A stretch of 64,000 nt of DNA from Henckelia pumila (GCF_033568475.1 NC_133121.1:29061374-29125373), one strand, 5' to 3'; shown: positions 45,468 through 57,060, counted from the stretch's first letter. Numbers and translations: made by a program. The notes: generated by a model from the sequence alone, not told the origin.

Positions 45468-47808
45468 ATGGGGCGTGCCAAGACTCAAACTTTCAAGGGA
45501 CAATTCTCCCTTGGTTCGTATTGTTTGTTATTTTCGCTTCTTCTTTTTAAGATTTTGTTAGATTTGACGACAAATATTTTGATTCATTGCAGAAGAAAGA
45601 ATGCAAGAATCACAGGACATTATCGCCAAATATCCCGATCGGCTTCCTGTAAGTGAAGTTCTCAACTTTGAAAAAACCCTCACAAATTGATCGATTATCT
45701 TCGTGGTTCATGGATTTTGCCACGATACCCGTGAATCGGAAGTGAATTATGTCTTAGATTGCACGACCTGATTCTATTTATTTTCCTGGTGCTATTGCCT
45801 GGGTTGGCATGTATACTCTGTTTAACTATTGTATTTACTAATTTTCCTTTTTCTTTTTCTCATTTTTTGTTGGAAGGAAGACGAATAACTAACACAGAGT
45901 ATCAACATAATTCAGATTTCGAGCAAAACGATGATATACCTTTTGTTTAGTACTCCTGCGGCCATAGCTTTTCTCCTTTTGATTTGAGAAACGTTTCCAA
46001 CATAGAGGTGTATGCCGTCTTTAGTTGTTTCCTCTCGATCTTTTGTTTGGTAGTGACGAATTAAAATTCGAGGTGCATTTCTGGTTAATGTTGCTTCACT
46101 TAAAGCTACAATTAGGGAGATTAAGTTAATTTTGATGATTCCATTCTACTTTGAGCTGATAAATGTCCGTTTTCCATGGACTCTTCTAGGAGTGGCGAAT
46201 AAGCCAACTGGGAGTGGGTGTACTCGAGATGGAAACAACTGTTGGGCTAATAGTGTTATGAGGTGTGTCATAGTGTGATATATACCATGGAGGTAGGGAG
46301 GCAGATGGGAGACCAGCGGTGTTCTTTTTGTTAAGTTGGTGGTTTGGCTAACCTTAGATTAACTTGTTTGAATCACCCTAACGAACTTTATCTTGGCATC
46401 GAGATATATTACAAAGCTGAAAATTTTATACAAATCAGTTTTGAGTGGCTGACAAGCATCTTCATTGTTTGTTATGGTCAAAATTCTGTAAATATTTTGG
46501 ACAGACAACTGTTGTTTTTGCTCAAGATTCTTTTCAGCAAACAAAACTCCCTGGAGCTATTCTTGTTTATAACTATGTAGAAACAAATTTATCTATCAAG
46601 ATGGCATAAAAAAGCTTAAAGCAAGGGTGCAAACCTGTTAAATGGAAACTGATGGATAATCTTATGTCTCTAGCTACCGATGGTCTGTTTTATATTACTT
46701 TAAATCTAGCTGGCTAGCTGCACATGTGTTTCTGCTATTAGTTGCCCATGGGGATTATTGCAGGTGGTTGTCGAAAAGTATGAGAAAACTGATCTCCCTG
46801 AGATGGAGAAGAAGAAGTAAGGCTTTTTCTTTGTCTACCAATTATTAGCCCGTGTTGTACTTTCCCCCTTTGTGATTAAAGTAGCTGATATCTTTGTTTC
46901 CGTTTATTCTCCTTCTTAACTTTATCACTTCACTCACTAGTATAATGCATGTTTTAGTGGTCTCAATCATGTAGAAGTGATGGACAGATATTGTCATCTT
47001 CGGTTGATATCTATCTTTGTGTGTTTTCAGTCAACTGATTAAAACCAATGAAGTAGATGAGGAAAAATTTGTAGGTTGAGCATTTGTGTCATTCTTGTGC
47101 CGGTATGCAGTGATACTCAGTCAAGCTGTGTATTTTTGCACCCCCTTCAAAAATTATTGAAAGGATTGGTGAAAATTTTTTGCTCACTTATCTCGGGGTC
47201 ATCACTTCATCTTTTTTAGCCCCATTGCAAACCCATTGGTTCGTACGGGACCCTACCACAAGATTTTTCATTTTATTCCATGGCTTTATGTGATATTATG
47301 CAATCTTTTGACACGTTATCTCTGAGTGAGAAAAAAAATGACTCGTTCATTGCCCGGCTCATACTATTCAAAAAGCTGTAACTTAAGAAGGCTCCATGAT
47401 ATTTCCTGCTGGGTTACTATTATCAATCTTTCTGAGCTACTAAATCTTGACAAGAGTAAATAGGTAACACGAATTCTTTTTCAAGCAGATTCCTGGTACC
47501 TCGTGACATGTCTGTTGGCCAATTCATTCACATTCTGAGCGGCAGGCTTCATCTGGCTCCTGGAAAAGCTCTTTTTGTCTTTGTGCAGAATACATTGCCG
47601 CAAACATGTAAATTGAAAATAAATCACAACTACATTTCTTTGTGTGATCATAAATAGTTAAATTCCTGCTTCGTGGTAGAATGAAAGTTGCCTGTTTTCT
47701 CTTGCAGCAAGCTTGATGGAGTCGTTGTATGATGCATCCAAGGATGAAGATGGGTTCTTGTACATGTGCTACAGCAGCGAGAAAACCTTCGGTGGTGATC
47801 CTTATTAA
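45468..47808 (+). CDS. ATG8: Autophagy-related ubiquitin-like modifier ATG8 (ATG8H/I type)
   Basis: ATG8 is conjugated to phosphatidylethanolamine on autophagosome membranes and recruits cargo receptors. Five exons with GT-AG junctions and consistent phase: 45468-45513, 45593-45648, 46764-46816, 47489-47607, 47708-47808; 124 residues. The protein starts [15 protein letters not shown]; conserved blocks are [55 protein letters not shown] and [15 protein letters not shown]. The sequence pattern ([22 protein letters not shown]) fits plant clade II, ATG8H/I. Those members in Arabidopsis end at the Gly itself; here Gly120 is followed by Gly-Asp-Pro-Tyr, so cleavage by ATG4 would be needed to expose it. 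The long third intron (47-48 kb side) and second intron (1.1 kb) hold no other gene. Confidence 0.94.
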
Positions 47809-49565
47809 TTGTTCTCTTTTTCTTATTTTGTGATGTGCCTTCAAAACGTGCATCTGTATATATAATCGATATATTCTCCCTGGTTATAACGTTAATAATA
47901 CCATGTATCAATAATTCACCTGAATGTAATGCTTGCCATTCATGATATGCTAGTATTGTACATACCTGGAATTTTCATCAAAATTGATAGCCAAATAAAA
48001 GATAAGTATGACTTTCTTTTAAGAAATAATGAAGTAAGAAAGTTCCCCTTTTGTCATATGGGATCACAGAAACTCTCGTAAAACGGTGTCACGAGCCTAT
48101 TTTATAATACGGATCAATTATTTGGGTCACCGATAAGAAAGTATTATTTTTTTAATTAAAGTATTATTTTTTATTGTAAATATGAATAAGATTGACTCGA
48201 CACGAGACCTACTCATAGGAAACAAATAAATTAATCAATCAATTATAAGGTTGATTTTGTAATTTGAAGCGATCATACCGATATAGTTTTCCTAAGATAC
48301 CTTCTCTTTAAAATATAGTATAAATTGTAGAATTATTTACATATTCTTAAGATACTCTCTTTAAAAGATAGTATAAATTGTAGAAGTATATGATGATGAT
48401 GATAAAGTTCAAACCTTTAAAATAAAATATATATTACGTTAATTATTTATTTATTACTATTCTGATTGATAATTTGTTAGTATCGTTATTTATTATCAAT
48501 TAAAATCTCGAATATAATTTATTTTTTTAATTTTCATTGAGGTTATTATTTGTATCAATTTATTTGTTAATAAATATTATTATTATTATTATATTTATCG
48601 TATAATAATAAATTAAGACACAATTTGGTTCGAGTATATGATAAATAATATTTGGATAAGTAATAATGTAATATAAAATAAAAAAAAATGATAGTTAATT
48701 TAGTATTTGATTTGATTGATAGATTATAGTTTATTGGATTTGATTGATTGAATTTTATATTAAAAATATAAATTATCATTTTGTCCTTTTGAGAATAAAT
48801 AAAATATTAATAATATTATTTATAAGGGTAATATAGTAGCTTCATGTGTTTTATTAAATAAAACTCTCATATTTGAATCATTAATTTTATAAATTTTATA
48901 TTTCTTAATTTTTATTTTGTAAAAAAATCGGTTAATTAGTGATCGACCGAATTAACCGATTTTAATTCGGTTCGGTTAAATCGATTTTAACATAAATTCG
49001 ATTCGATTCAGTTAGCCTAAAAAATATTTGGTTTATTCGATTTTGGTTAATTTGATTCGATTTTTTGATCGAATTAACCGAACACTCGCCCCAAATAGTG
49101 AATGAATTAATGGTAGCATTTGTTATTTTGAATTCCGGTTGCCAACAGTGATTAAGTGGTTGGTTCATATGGATTTAAATGGATGGATTCCCAATCATTT
49201 AATCACAAAGCTCAGACCTTCACTCCCCTCCTTCCATTCTTTTCAGAGTTCCCCACCGCATCAATCAACCTAAGACACAAGCACACAATATTCACAAAAT
49301 TAATCTTTTATTTATTTATTTTTTACCTCACAGGTCTAATTTTTCTTGCATTCTTTTCCTACATTTGAGGTTGCCGGAAATCCTCTGATTCCCTCCAAGC
49401 ACGCCATGAAATGGCCTAGCTCAAAACCGTAAATCTCAAACAAGAAAAAGAAAAGCCTAATAAAAAAAAAAAAATTTCCAGGCGTGCAGGAAATCTTCGT
49501 CCCCTGTTTTTGTTCCCGCAAAAACTCCATTTTTTTCCTGTACGCCAGATTTTCTTCATGCAGCC
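47809..49565. other. Intergenic between ATG8 and the receptor kinase
   Basis: Includes the ATG8 3' UTR, a repeat-like block near 48065-48240 (GGTGTCACGAGCC, GGGTCACCG), a tandem copy of a segment with CTCTTTAAAATATAGTATAAATT (48303-48330 and 48355-48382), a long AT-rich stretch, and a repeat built on TTCGGTTCGGTT (48930-49085). No gene seen. A TATA box for the kinase was not identified with certainty. Confidence 0.45.
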
Positions 49566-52181
49566 ATGATAGTGAAATTTCACATATTTGTCTATGTTCT
49601 CTGTCTGTCTCTTCTTTTGCATGTAATCAATGTCGCAAGCAAAGGCCCTCCTGCATTAGCCTTGGACTGCGGCTCTTCTTCGAATATCGGTAGCGATTCA
49701 GATGGCCGGGCTTGGGATCCCGACGCCAAATACCTCTCGCCAGGGGACAAATCCGTCACCGCCGATGCTGAAATCCAGGACCCTTCGTTACCTTCTCAGG
49801 TTCCATACATGACCGCTAGAATTTTCCCATCCGAAGCAACATACCAGTTTCCACTCCACAACTCCACCTCTCGCACCTTACTTCGCCTCCATTTTTACCC
49901 ATCCTCCTACCCAAATTTCAACCTTTCAAATTCATATTTCTCTGTTCTCGCTGGAGGGATCACCCTGCTGAACAATTTCAGTGCTTCTTTAGCCGCCGAG
50001 GCTCTTTCTCAGGCTTATTTCATCAAAGAATATTATCTTGCCCCATCAGAGTCTCCCACACTGAAGCTCACCTTCAAGCCCTCTGATGCCCAGCCCCAGG
50101 CTTTCGCATTCGTCAATGGCATTGAGGTTATTTCGTCGCCCAATTTATTTGATCAGGACCCGATACTAGCGGGTTCGGCTGGTACGGGAGACGATTTCGA
50201 ATCTGCAACGACGGTACCCATTGGCACCACAAGCATGGAGACGATGTTCAGGTTGAATGTGGGTGGGCAATACATCCCTCCAACTAATGATTCTGATGGC
50301 CTAATGCGGAGTTGGTACGACGATAGCCTCTATATTTATGGTGCCGGGAGAGGAGTTGCCTTGACCGCGAATACTACGGTTGCTTACAAAGGTTTGCCAT
50401 CTTATATGGCACCATTAGACGTGTACGAGAGTTACAGATCCATGGGTGCCTTCGTCGATGTAAACAAAATTTCTAATTTGACATGGATTTTCCAGGTAGA
50501 TCCCAATTTCATGTACCTTGCAAGATTCCATTGGTGTGATTCTGAGATGACTAAACCCAACCAAAGAGTTTTCGATATTTTAATCAACAACAAAACTGCA
50601 ACAAGCGAGGTGGATCTATACGCCTGGACGCATTCTACGGCGACTCCAACTGTAAGGGATTATGTGGTTCAAGTGAATAACAAGAGCGGGGATCCGCAAC
50701 TTTGGGTGACCCTTCATCCGACTGACGAAACTAAAGCTGAATTTTCTGATGTGCTTCTCAATGGATTGGAGATATTCAAGCTCAGTGACAATGCGAAGTC
50801 GAATCTAGCAGGTCCCAACCCCACCATTTCAGACATGATGAAGAGTTATCAGGAAGCTCTGTTAGCACCCAAGTCTTTTGAATCGGCAGACAAGTCAAGT
50901 GGTTTCACAGTTTTGATTACCGGAGCTGCAGGAGGAGCCGCAGCGTTTGGGGTTGCCGCAGCTGTATTTCTAGTGGCCTACAACAGGAAGAAGAGGGTCC
51001 ATGGAGTCGATGCAGGTTCGAGCTGGCTGCCGATTTCTTGGAGTTCCAATTCCACGACAGCCAAAACTTCCATTTCAGGCAGAAGTCAAGGTGGCACTGC
51101 CATTTCATCAGACGCAGCTTGCAATTGTCGCTACTTCACCCTCACAGAGATTAAAAACGCCACAAAAAATTTCGACGACTCCAACGTCATAGGTGTTGGC
51201 GGGTTTGGGAAGGTTTACAAAGGTGTCATCGACAAGGAAACCAAAGTGGCCGTGAAGAGATCGAATCCGTCTTCCGAGCAAGGAGTGCATGAATTCCAAA
51301 CGGAGATCGAGATGCTGTCGAGGCTGAGACACAGGCATTTGGTCTCGCTGATCGGCTTCTGCGAAGACAATGGAGAAATGATCTTGGTTTATGATTACAT
51401 GGGGCACGGAACACTGAGGGAGCATCTTTACAAAGGAAACAAAATCACCCTCTCATGGAAACAGAGGCTGGAGATATGCATCGGGGCAGCCCGAGGACTC
51501 CACTACCTCCACACGGGAGCCAAGTACACCATCATACACAGGGATGTCAAGACCACAAACATTCTCCTGGACGAGAAATGGGTCGCCAAGGTTTCAGATT
51601 TCGGGCTGTCTAAAACAGGGCCGAACATGAACAAAGGCCATGTCAGTACTGTGGTGAAAGGAAGCTTCGGCTATCTGGATCCTGAATATTTCCGAAGACA
51701 GCAACTGACGGAGAAGTCCGACGTATATTCATTCGGAGTAGTTCTTTTCGAGGTACTATGCGGCAGGCCAGCTCTGAACCCGAACCTCCCAAAGGAGCAA
51801 GTGAGCCTGGCTGATTGGGCTCAACGATGTGCAAAGAACAAGACCATCGAAGAAATCATCGATCCTCAGCTCAAAGAAAAGATCACTCCCGAATGCTTGA
51901 GGAAATTCGTGGATACAGCCGAGAAATGCTTGTCTGATCATGGTGTCGAGCGCCCTTCCATGGGCGATGTGCTGTGGAACCTCGAGTTCGCACTTCAGTT
52001 GCAAGAAAATCCAGACGGCGGAAGAAACACTGCCGCCGCCACAGGCAGTGTGGATCTAGACAGTGTGGAACAAGGAATCGATCATAACAGTCTCATGGCG
52101 ATGCACCGGAGTACCTTAAGCCTCGGAGACGACAACACTGACAATGCTTTCTCACAAATTGTCGATCCAAAGGGCCGTTGA
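49566..52181 (+). CDS. CrRLK1L malectin-like receptor kinase (FERONIA/ANXUR type)
   Basis: 871 residues, intronless as usual in this family. Signal peptide about 1-25 (hydrophobic VYVLCLSLLLHVI). Tandem malectin-like ectodomain about 32-405, beginning ALDCG. Membrane segment about 447-471. Ser/Thr kinase about 535-812 with GVGGFG (543-548), VAVK Lys564, HRDVKTTN (Asp660), DFG (678-680) and GYLDPEYF (702-709). The C-terminus ends FSQIVDPKGR, the usual end of FERONIA and ANXUR proteins. Such receptors bind RALF peptides with LORELEI-like partners and LRX proteins at the plasma membrane, controlling cell-wall integrity, growth, immunity or pollen-tube integrity. Kinase wording (DDSNVIGVGGFGKVYKGVID, SKTGPNMN) is nearer ANXUR, other parts nearer FERONIA; I leave the paralogue open. 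No defect seen. Confidence 0.95.
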   Translation: MIVKFHIFVYVLCLSLLLHVINVASKGPPALALDCGSSSNIGSDSDGRAWDPDAKYLSPGDKSVTADAEIQDPSLPSQVPYMTARIFPSEATYQFPLHNSTSRTLLRLHFYPSSYPNFNLSNSYFSVLAGGITLLNNFSASLAAEALSQAYFIKEYYLAPSESPTLKLTFKPSDAQPQAFAFVNGIEVISSPNLFDQDPILAGSAGTGDDFESATTVPIGTTSMETMFRLNVGGQYIPPTNDSDGLMRSWYDDSLYIYGAGRGVALTANTTVAYKGLPSYMAPLDVYESYRSMGAFVDVNKISNLTWIFQVDPNFMYLARFHWCDSEMTKPNQRVFDILINNKTATSEVDLYAWTHSTATPTVRDYVVQVNNKSGDPQLWVTLHPTDETKAEFSDVLLNGLEIFKLSDNAKSNLAGPNPTISDMMKSYQEALLAPKSFESADKSSGFTVLITGAAGGAAAFGVAAAVFLVAYNRKKRVHGVDAGSSWLPISWSSNSTTAKTSISGRSQGGTAISSDAACNCRYFTLTEIKNATKNFDDSNVIGVGGFGKVYKGVIDKETKVAVKRSNPSSEQGVHEFQTEIEMLSRLRHRHLVSLIGFCEDNGEMILVYDYMGHGTLREHLYKGNKITLSWKQRLEICIGAARGLHYLHTGAKYTIIHRDVKTTNILLDEKWVAKVSDFGLSKTGPNMNKGHVSTVVKGSFGYLDPEYFRRQQLTEKSDVYSFGVVLFEVLCGRPALNPNLPKEQVSLADWAQRCAKNKTIEEIIDPQLKEKITPECLRKFVDTAEKCLSDHGVERPSMGDVLWNLEFALQLQENPDGGRNTAAATGSVDLDSVEQGIDHNSLMAMHRSTLSLGDDNTDNAFSQIVDPKGR

Positions 52182-52426
52182 ATGATATGGAACCAAAGTG
52201 ACAAACTATGTCATCTACAACTACTCGTTGGATTGGAATTATTTTAGTTTTAACCTTTTGTTGTCACGAGCACAGAAGAAGGAACTATATACATACAACT
52301 AAAAACTTGGATACACAACATATACTCCTAATTGTTCAATATTGTTGATATTATATTATTATAGCCAACGTTTTCTTTCGGCTCATCCAATAAGGTATGT
52401 GTTCGTGGGATGAGATAAATGAAATA
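52182..52426 (+). other. 3' flank of the receptor kinase gene
   Basis: Presumed 3' UTR and downstream sequence; no gene seen. Confidence 0.4.
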
Positions 52427-52662
52427 AATGAATGATGCAAATAAAATAAAAAATATTCTAATTATCTTATATGTATAATAAAGATTATACATGATATAGT
52501 TACATTTGAATTTACAAAATTATCTCTCATGTAGTCGTGGTAGAAATATCTCTTTATTTAATCAACATGCGCTTTGTACAATTTTTGGATAATGGACTAA
52601 GTCATTAAACATATGTAATTTTATGAAATGACCTACATAACCCTAACTTATTTGTCCAAGTA
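52427..52662 (+). repeat. Direct repeat, copy 1
   Basis: Shares with 52985-53193 the blocks AATAAAGATTATACATGATA, ATTTACAAAATTATCTC, AACATATGTAATTTTATGAA and CCTAACTTATTTGTCCAA, in the same orientation. Has about 30 extra bases near its start. Confidence 0.75.
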
Positions 52663-52984
52663 TTTAAGGTTTTATTTCGACATCTACTTATAAATTTTTT
52701 TTTAAAAAAAACTTTTTATAAAATGTTTTAAAAATTGTTTTAAAAATAAAAATGTGTTTGGACAACTATTCTATAAAAATATTTTAAGGTTTCAAAAATA
52801 ATGTTGTTCATCTTTATCTTTTATGGTTCTGTTCTAAAAATGCATTTCAAGTGTTTTTTAAAAACTATACTTGGATAACACTTTTTAAATAATATTTTTC
52901 AAAAACATTTTACATATTTTTTTTTCCAAACAAATATTTTTACACCTATAAAAAATTAAAAAATGTTGTTGAAATACATGTCCA
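52663..52984. other. AT-rich spacer between direct repeats
   Basis: Short T-rich and A-rich inverted segments such as AAAACATTTTAC/AAAATGTTTTAA; possibly a small fold-back element, not resolved. No coding potential. Confidence 0.35.
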
Positions 52985-53193
52985 AATGAATGATACATCT
53001 CAAATAATAAAGGTTATACATGATACACATTACATTTAAATTTACAACATTATCTCATATACACAGTAATGAAAAGATCTCTTCATTACATCAAGATGTC
53101 TTTCCTACAATAATTTGGTCATGGATTAAGTTAAACATATGTAATTTTATGAAATGACCTATATAACCCTGACTTATTTGTCCAAATATCTAA
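52985..53193 (+). repeat. Direct repeat, copy 2
   Basis: Second, diverged copy of the repeat at 52427-52662. Confidence 0.75.
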
Positions 53194-53776
53194 ATCTCTA
53201 AACCCAAAACAAGGAACCCATTTTTTCTTCAACCCCAAACTATGTTGTGGGTCTAGCTTAGGTCTTGAAAGTGAATTTGGTTGATTCTATGTTACATCCA
53301 GAAAAATATACCTATATATTTTCTCAAAATACTTTTGTGAACATCTTGTTAAAAAAAAAAATACAGATGGATCCACATGTTTTTTCAATGAAATGTTCAT
53401 GCAAAAATCTTGAACAAAAACATAAAGGATCGGAAGATTATTTATCCCAATGTAGCATGGACTAGTGGATCCTTAACTCAATTCGAAGTCAACACAAATT
53501 GTCAAAATCTTCCCACAAATCATCTAACCCTTGAATTTGGACAAGCTACATCTTAAGCGCTAGAAGTTTTTTTTTTTTGGTTTCGGTTCACTTAATTCGC
53601 ACACTTTTACGGATAGATGCATGTGTGTTCTAGTAGGTAACCCAAGATGTGGCTCCAAATTTCGGATCTCCAGGGTAGAAAAATAGAAGCATATTGCCAA
53701 TTATTGTAGTGTTGTTCTCGCATCCAAAGCACAATGAAATTTAAAATTTTTAATTTATCATATCAAAAAAAATATT
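53194..53776. other. Intergenic, no gene seen
   Basis: Contains an AT-rich stretch with short open frames that show no recognisable protein. A poly-T run lies at 53567. Confidence 0.4.
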
Positions 53777-54073
53777 TAACATGTCGTAGATTTTTTGTTT
53801 TATTAACTTATTGTAGACTTGTGGTTTGTAATTTTTGTTTGTATGCCATGTAGTAGATTTGTTTGTTTTATTAATTTCATGTGGTATTGTAATTTTGTTT
53901 TCATGTCATGTATTATATTTGTTTTTTTATTAACTTTATGTGGTTTGTAATTTCTGTTTTCATGTCATTTGTTAAAATTTTTTATTAACTTATTTTGTGT
54001 ACGTAATTTCTGTTTTCATGTCATACATTAAATTTGTTTGTTTTATTAATTAATGTTATTTGTAACTTCTGTT
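53777..54073. repeat. Minisatellite, about five 57-65 bp units
   Basis: Units begin with CATGTCRT-like sequence and continue through GTTTTATTAAC, GTGGTTTGTAATT and TCTGTTTT. Starts near 53777, 53842, 53902, 53961 and 54017; divergence between units is moderate. Confidence 0.75.
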
Positions 54074-54199
54074 CCATATATTTTAGTATGTGTGTAATCC
54101 ACTTTACAAACTAGTTGTTATAAATTTTTTTTTTAAAGAAACACTGCTTGTTATGACGGAGGTTTGGCGAACCACTATCTATTTATTAAAAAAAAAAAA

Positions 54200-54590
54200 A
54201 AAATACATAAGAGGAAGACTAAGCCAAAACCTCGAATTACAAAGATTACAAAAAAACTTACTTAAAAGAAGACGAGACCCTAATATAAGGAAGCCTGGCT
54301 CTATCAAGTCTGCAAATGGCCCTAAGAATATGCCCAACAATCTAATCTGGCAAGAGAGTAGCCGTGCCCGGAAGAATACCCATATTTGCTAATTCATCCG
54401 TTGCCGCTTTCGCCTCCCGATAAACATGGGATATATGTATAGGAAAGTGTAACATAAAATACTGAATCTTGGACAGCACCTGATTCAGTTCCCAACTAGA
54501 TCTTTCTGCCTTGATGATAGAGATAGCTACCATCGAATCCGCCTCAAGCCAAAGAGGAAAATAGTTATAATTCTTGCAAATCTCGAGACC
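54200..54590 (-). pseudogene. LINE RNase H domain fragment
   Basis: Minus strand encodes LEADSMVAISIIKAERSSWE followed by HISHVYREAKAATDELAN, the C-terminal half of an RNase H fold as found at the end of plant LINE-type reverse transcriptases (and in RNase-H-only host genes). Open only for 63 codons from 54533. To its right a segment of about 25 bp containing ATAGTTAYAATTCTTGCAAA is duplicated (54563 and 54597). Confidence 0.55.
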
Positions 54591-54728
54591 TTTTAAAATA
54601 GTTACAATTCTTGCAAATCTCGCTGACTTCAGCGCGGGTGCGCGAACGTCCTTTTACAAAAAAAAAAAAAAAATTATGTCTTTGGTTGTTTTGTCCGAGA
54701 TATTTAGAAACGAGGTCTCACAAATTCT

Positions 54729-55919
54729 GTGTCATCCCAAAACACTAATTTCATTCTCAATATATTTACGAGTCAATTCAATGCTAGAATTTAATACATT
54801 TTTCATGTAAGACTCGATCACATCATCATTCTCGCAAGAACAGTATAGGATAATCAATAAATTCTCGTTACTATCGATTGTAATTTAATAGAATTCTCAA
54901 AACATTCTATTAATCATACTCATCCCAAAAGCGTAACGTACGTGTGCTGACATTCTGAAATTTTCACAAGCAACTTTCAAATATATCACATACTTAGATC
55001 GATTCTCAATAAATCATATATCACAAAATCTCATCATGATAGGTCTAAGAAGCCTGATATAATTCGTTCATGCATTTATCAATCTCATAATGCTATAAAC
55101 ATAAAGATCAACCCAAAAGACAAAATAAACTAAATGTCCTTACTGGGTACATTCAGATCATCATATCATCCCTATGTGATCCCAAAGGATCAGTACAATC
55201 AAGCTTCTTACTTTCGTACCTCGACCACCGGCCTAGATGTACAAGCATCTGCAATCCATTACTATGTCTGTTGTCAGCCCGCTGATGTCTAATGCCTCAA
55301 CCATGGCATAGCTCCGCTAAAAGTCTCGTAGTACCTCGCTATCACCCAACCCTCGAGCATAAGGCTAAAACACTAAGAATATACACTGAGACACACTCAA
55401 CACCTTCAAAAATGCACTGATTGTGAGAAATCTGTGACCTATTTATAGACGGAGTTTGAAAAATCTGAACTTGTATGTTTACCATGTCTCAAACTATTAC
55501 TGATCAGAAGTTCTGATCTACACTTCGGAAGCTCCGATCAGGATCGAGAGTTCCGATATGTTACTTTGGAAGCTCCGATCTGCATGAACTTCCACGTGTC
55601 TACACACACTTGGCACCTCAATCTTGCATGGCATAATACACTTCGGAATGTCTAATGTCACGTTCGGATGGTCCGAACTCATCCTTTGCTTCCAAACTGC
55701 ACCCTGTCCATCCGATCAGTTCGGATCCTCTTATCTCCCTTTGGCTCAGGTTCAGTGCTTCCGAACTACCTGAGTCCATTTTGTCCTATAGGCCATTTTC
55801 GGACACTCTATTGTCGATTTTATACTTGGTTTTATCATATTAAAACCCTTTAATCTTGTTGTACTATTTTAAACATGATTAGCTAATTTAATCACGTAAA
55901 ATAGATTCGGGTTACTACA
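54729..55919 (-). repeat. Solo-LTR-like repeat
   Basis: About 1.2 kb. On the minus strand it starts TGTAGTAACCCGAATC at 55919; the other end is set tentatively at TGTGTCATCCC (54729). It carries a TCCGAA/TTCGGAAGCTCCGATC short-repeat region (55505-55760) and shares its end with the left window edge. No matching flanking pentamers, so the boundary is tentative. Confidence 0.5.
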
Positions 55920-56077
55920 GAAATAAACACTAAAAATATGCCGAAATTAAATTATTAACAGACACTTGATTTTAATTTTTTTTATAATTCGATATTGGAT
56001 TAATTGAGATTAATAGCTCTATCGCAATGTTGATTAGCTCAAGTAAACGCAGTCTATGAGTGTAGTGCTATCGAATG

Positions 56078-56284
56078 ATAAGCACAATAGAACCAAATAA
56101 TTTGGTCAGAGGTCAGGAGTTCGATTCTCCCTGTCAATATTTTCATGGACTATTCTGTTGCACAGAGCTTGCCTAGTACGATTTACCTGGCTAGCGTAGT
56201 TAGCAGGTTATTGCATTAGTTAGGAGGTTTATTCAGTGCACACCAAAAGATAACGGTTTTAGGTTCCTACGCCATAAAAAAAAC
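56078..56284 (+). mobile_element. tRNA-derived SINE, copy A
   Basis: Internal polymerase III B box GAGTTCGATTCTCC at 56117-56130, conserved body shared with copy B (AGCTTGCCTAGTACGATTTAC, ATTGCATTAG) and an A-rich 3' end at 56275-56283. 5' end approximate and target duplication not found. Confidence 0.65.
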
Positions 56285-56490
56285 TGATTCATAGGTCACG
56301 TGTCTTCGTTATCATCTCACAACAAAAGGGGTAAATAATGGTGAAGGAGGGGGGGAATTGTAAATAAAAAAAAAAAATCTTACATATGCATCGGTAATAT
56401 ACTACTGTTAAAATTTTGTGAAGGAAAAAACAGAGGAATACTATATAAAAGATGTTCTCTCAAACACTACTTATGTAACCGAGAAAATAA

Positions 56491-56701
56491 GTGTTAAAGT
56501 TGGTGGAGTAGGTGAACTCTTGGCCAGAGGTTAGGAGTTTGATTCTCCCTACCAACACCTTCTTGGACTAGCCTGTCACACAGGGCTTGCCTAGTGTGGT
56601 TTACCTGACTAACGTAGTTTGCAGGCTATTGCATTAGTCCGGAGGTTTATCCAGTACGCACCGAATATAACGATTGCGGATTCCCACGTAAAAAAAAAAA
56701 A
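56491..56701 (+). mobile_element. tRNA-derived SINE, copy B
   Basis: 211 bp with A-box-like TGGTGGAGTAGGTGAAC, B-box-like GAGTTTGATTCTCC and a 13-base A tail. A perfect 10-bp target duplication GAGAAAATAA lies at 56481-56490 and 56702-56711. About 80 percent similar to copy A by eye and in the same orientation, so two separate insertions of one family. SINEs depend on LINE machinery. Confidence 0.82.
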
Positions 56702-56711
56702 GAGAAAATAA

Positions 56712-57060
56712 AGATACGACAACAAATCAAAGTACCACATGAAAGATAGCCCACACGAGGAAATAACTTGAAATTTCCTTTAGGCCCTTTTTTCTCTACA
56801 AGCTGCTTGTGCCCAAAAATGGCTAATTTGTTGAACAATGTTGACTGTTACAGTTACGGAAAGAGTCAAATTATAAACCAAAATGATTTTAGAAAGAAAA
56901 AAAAAAATACTAAATTCAGATTTATTATTGATATTTGATTTATCAGCTCTATATATTTTCCATAATTCATGGTCCCAATCATATAATTTTCATCATGACC
57001 ACCTGTATATAAAAGCAAGTGGCGGCATATACAAAATCTCCTACTCGGATTACAATAATC
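56712..57060. other. Downstream region of the plastid lipase gene
   Basis: Presumed 3' UTR and flank of the minus-strand lipase gene. No gene seen. Confidence 0.4.

Noticed and set aside
56100..56135. tRNA gene suggested by the GGTCAGGAGTTCGATTCTCC stretch
   Set aside because: Only promoter-like boxes are present; there is no cloverleaf, and the A tail and second copy show a SINE.
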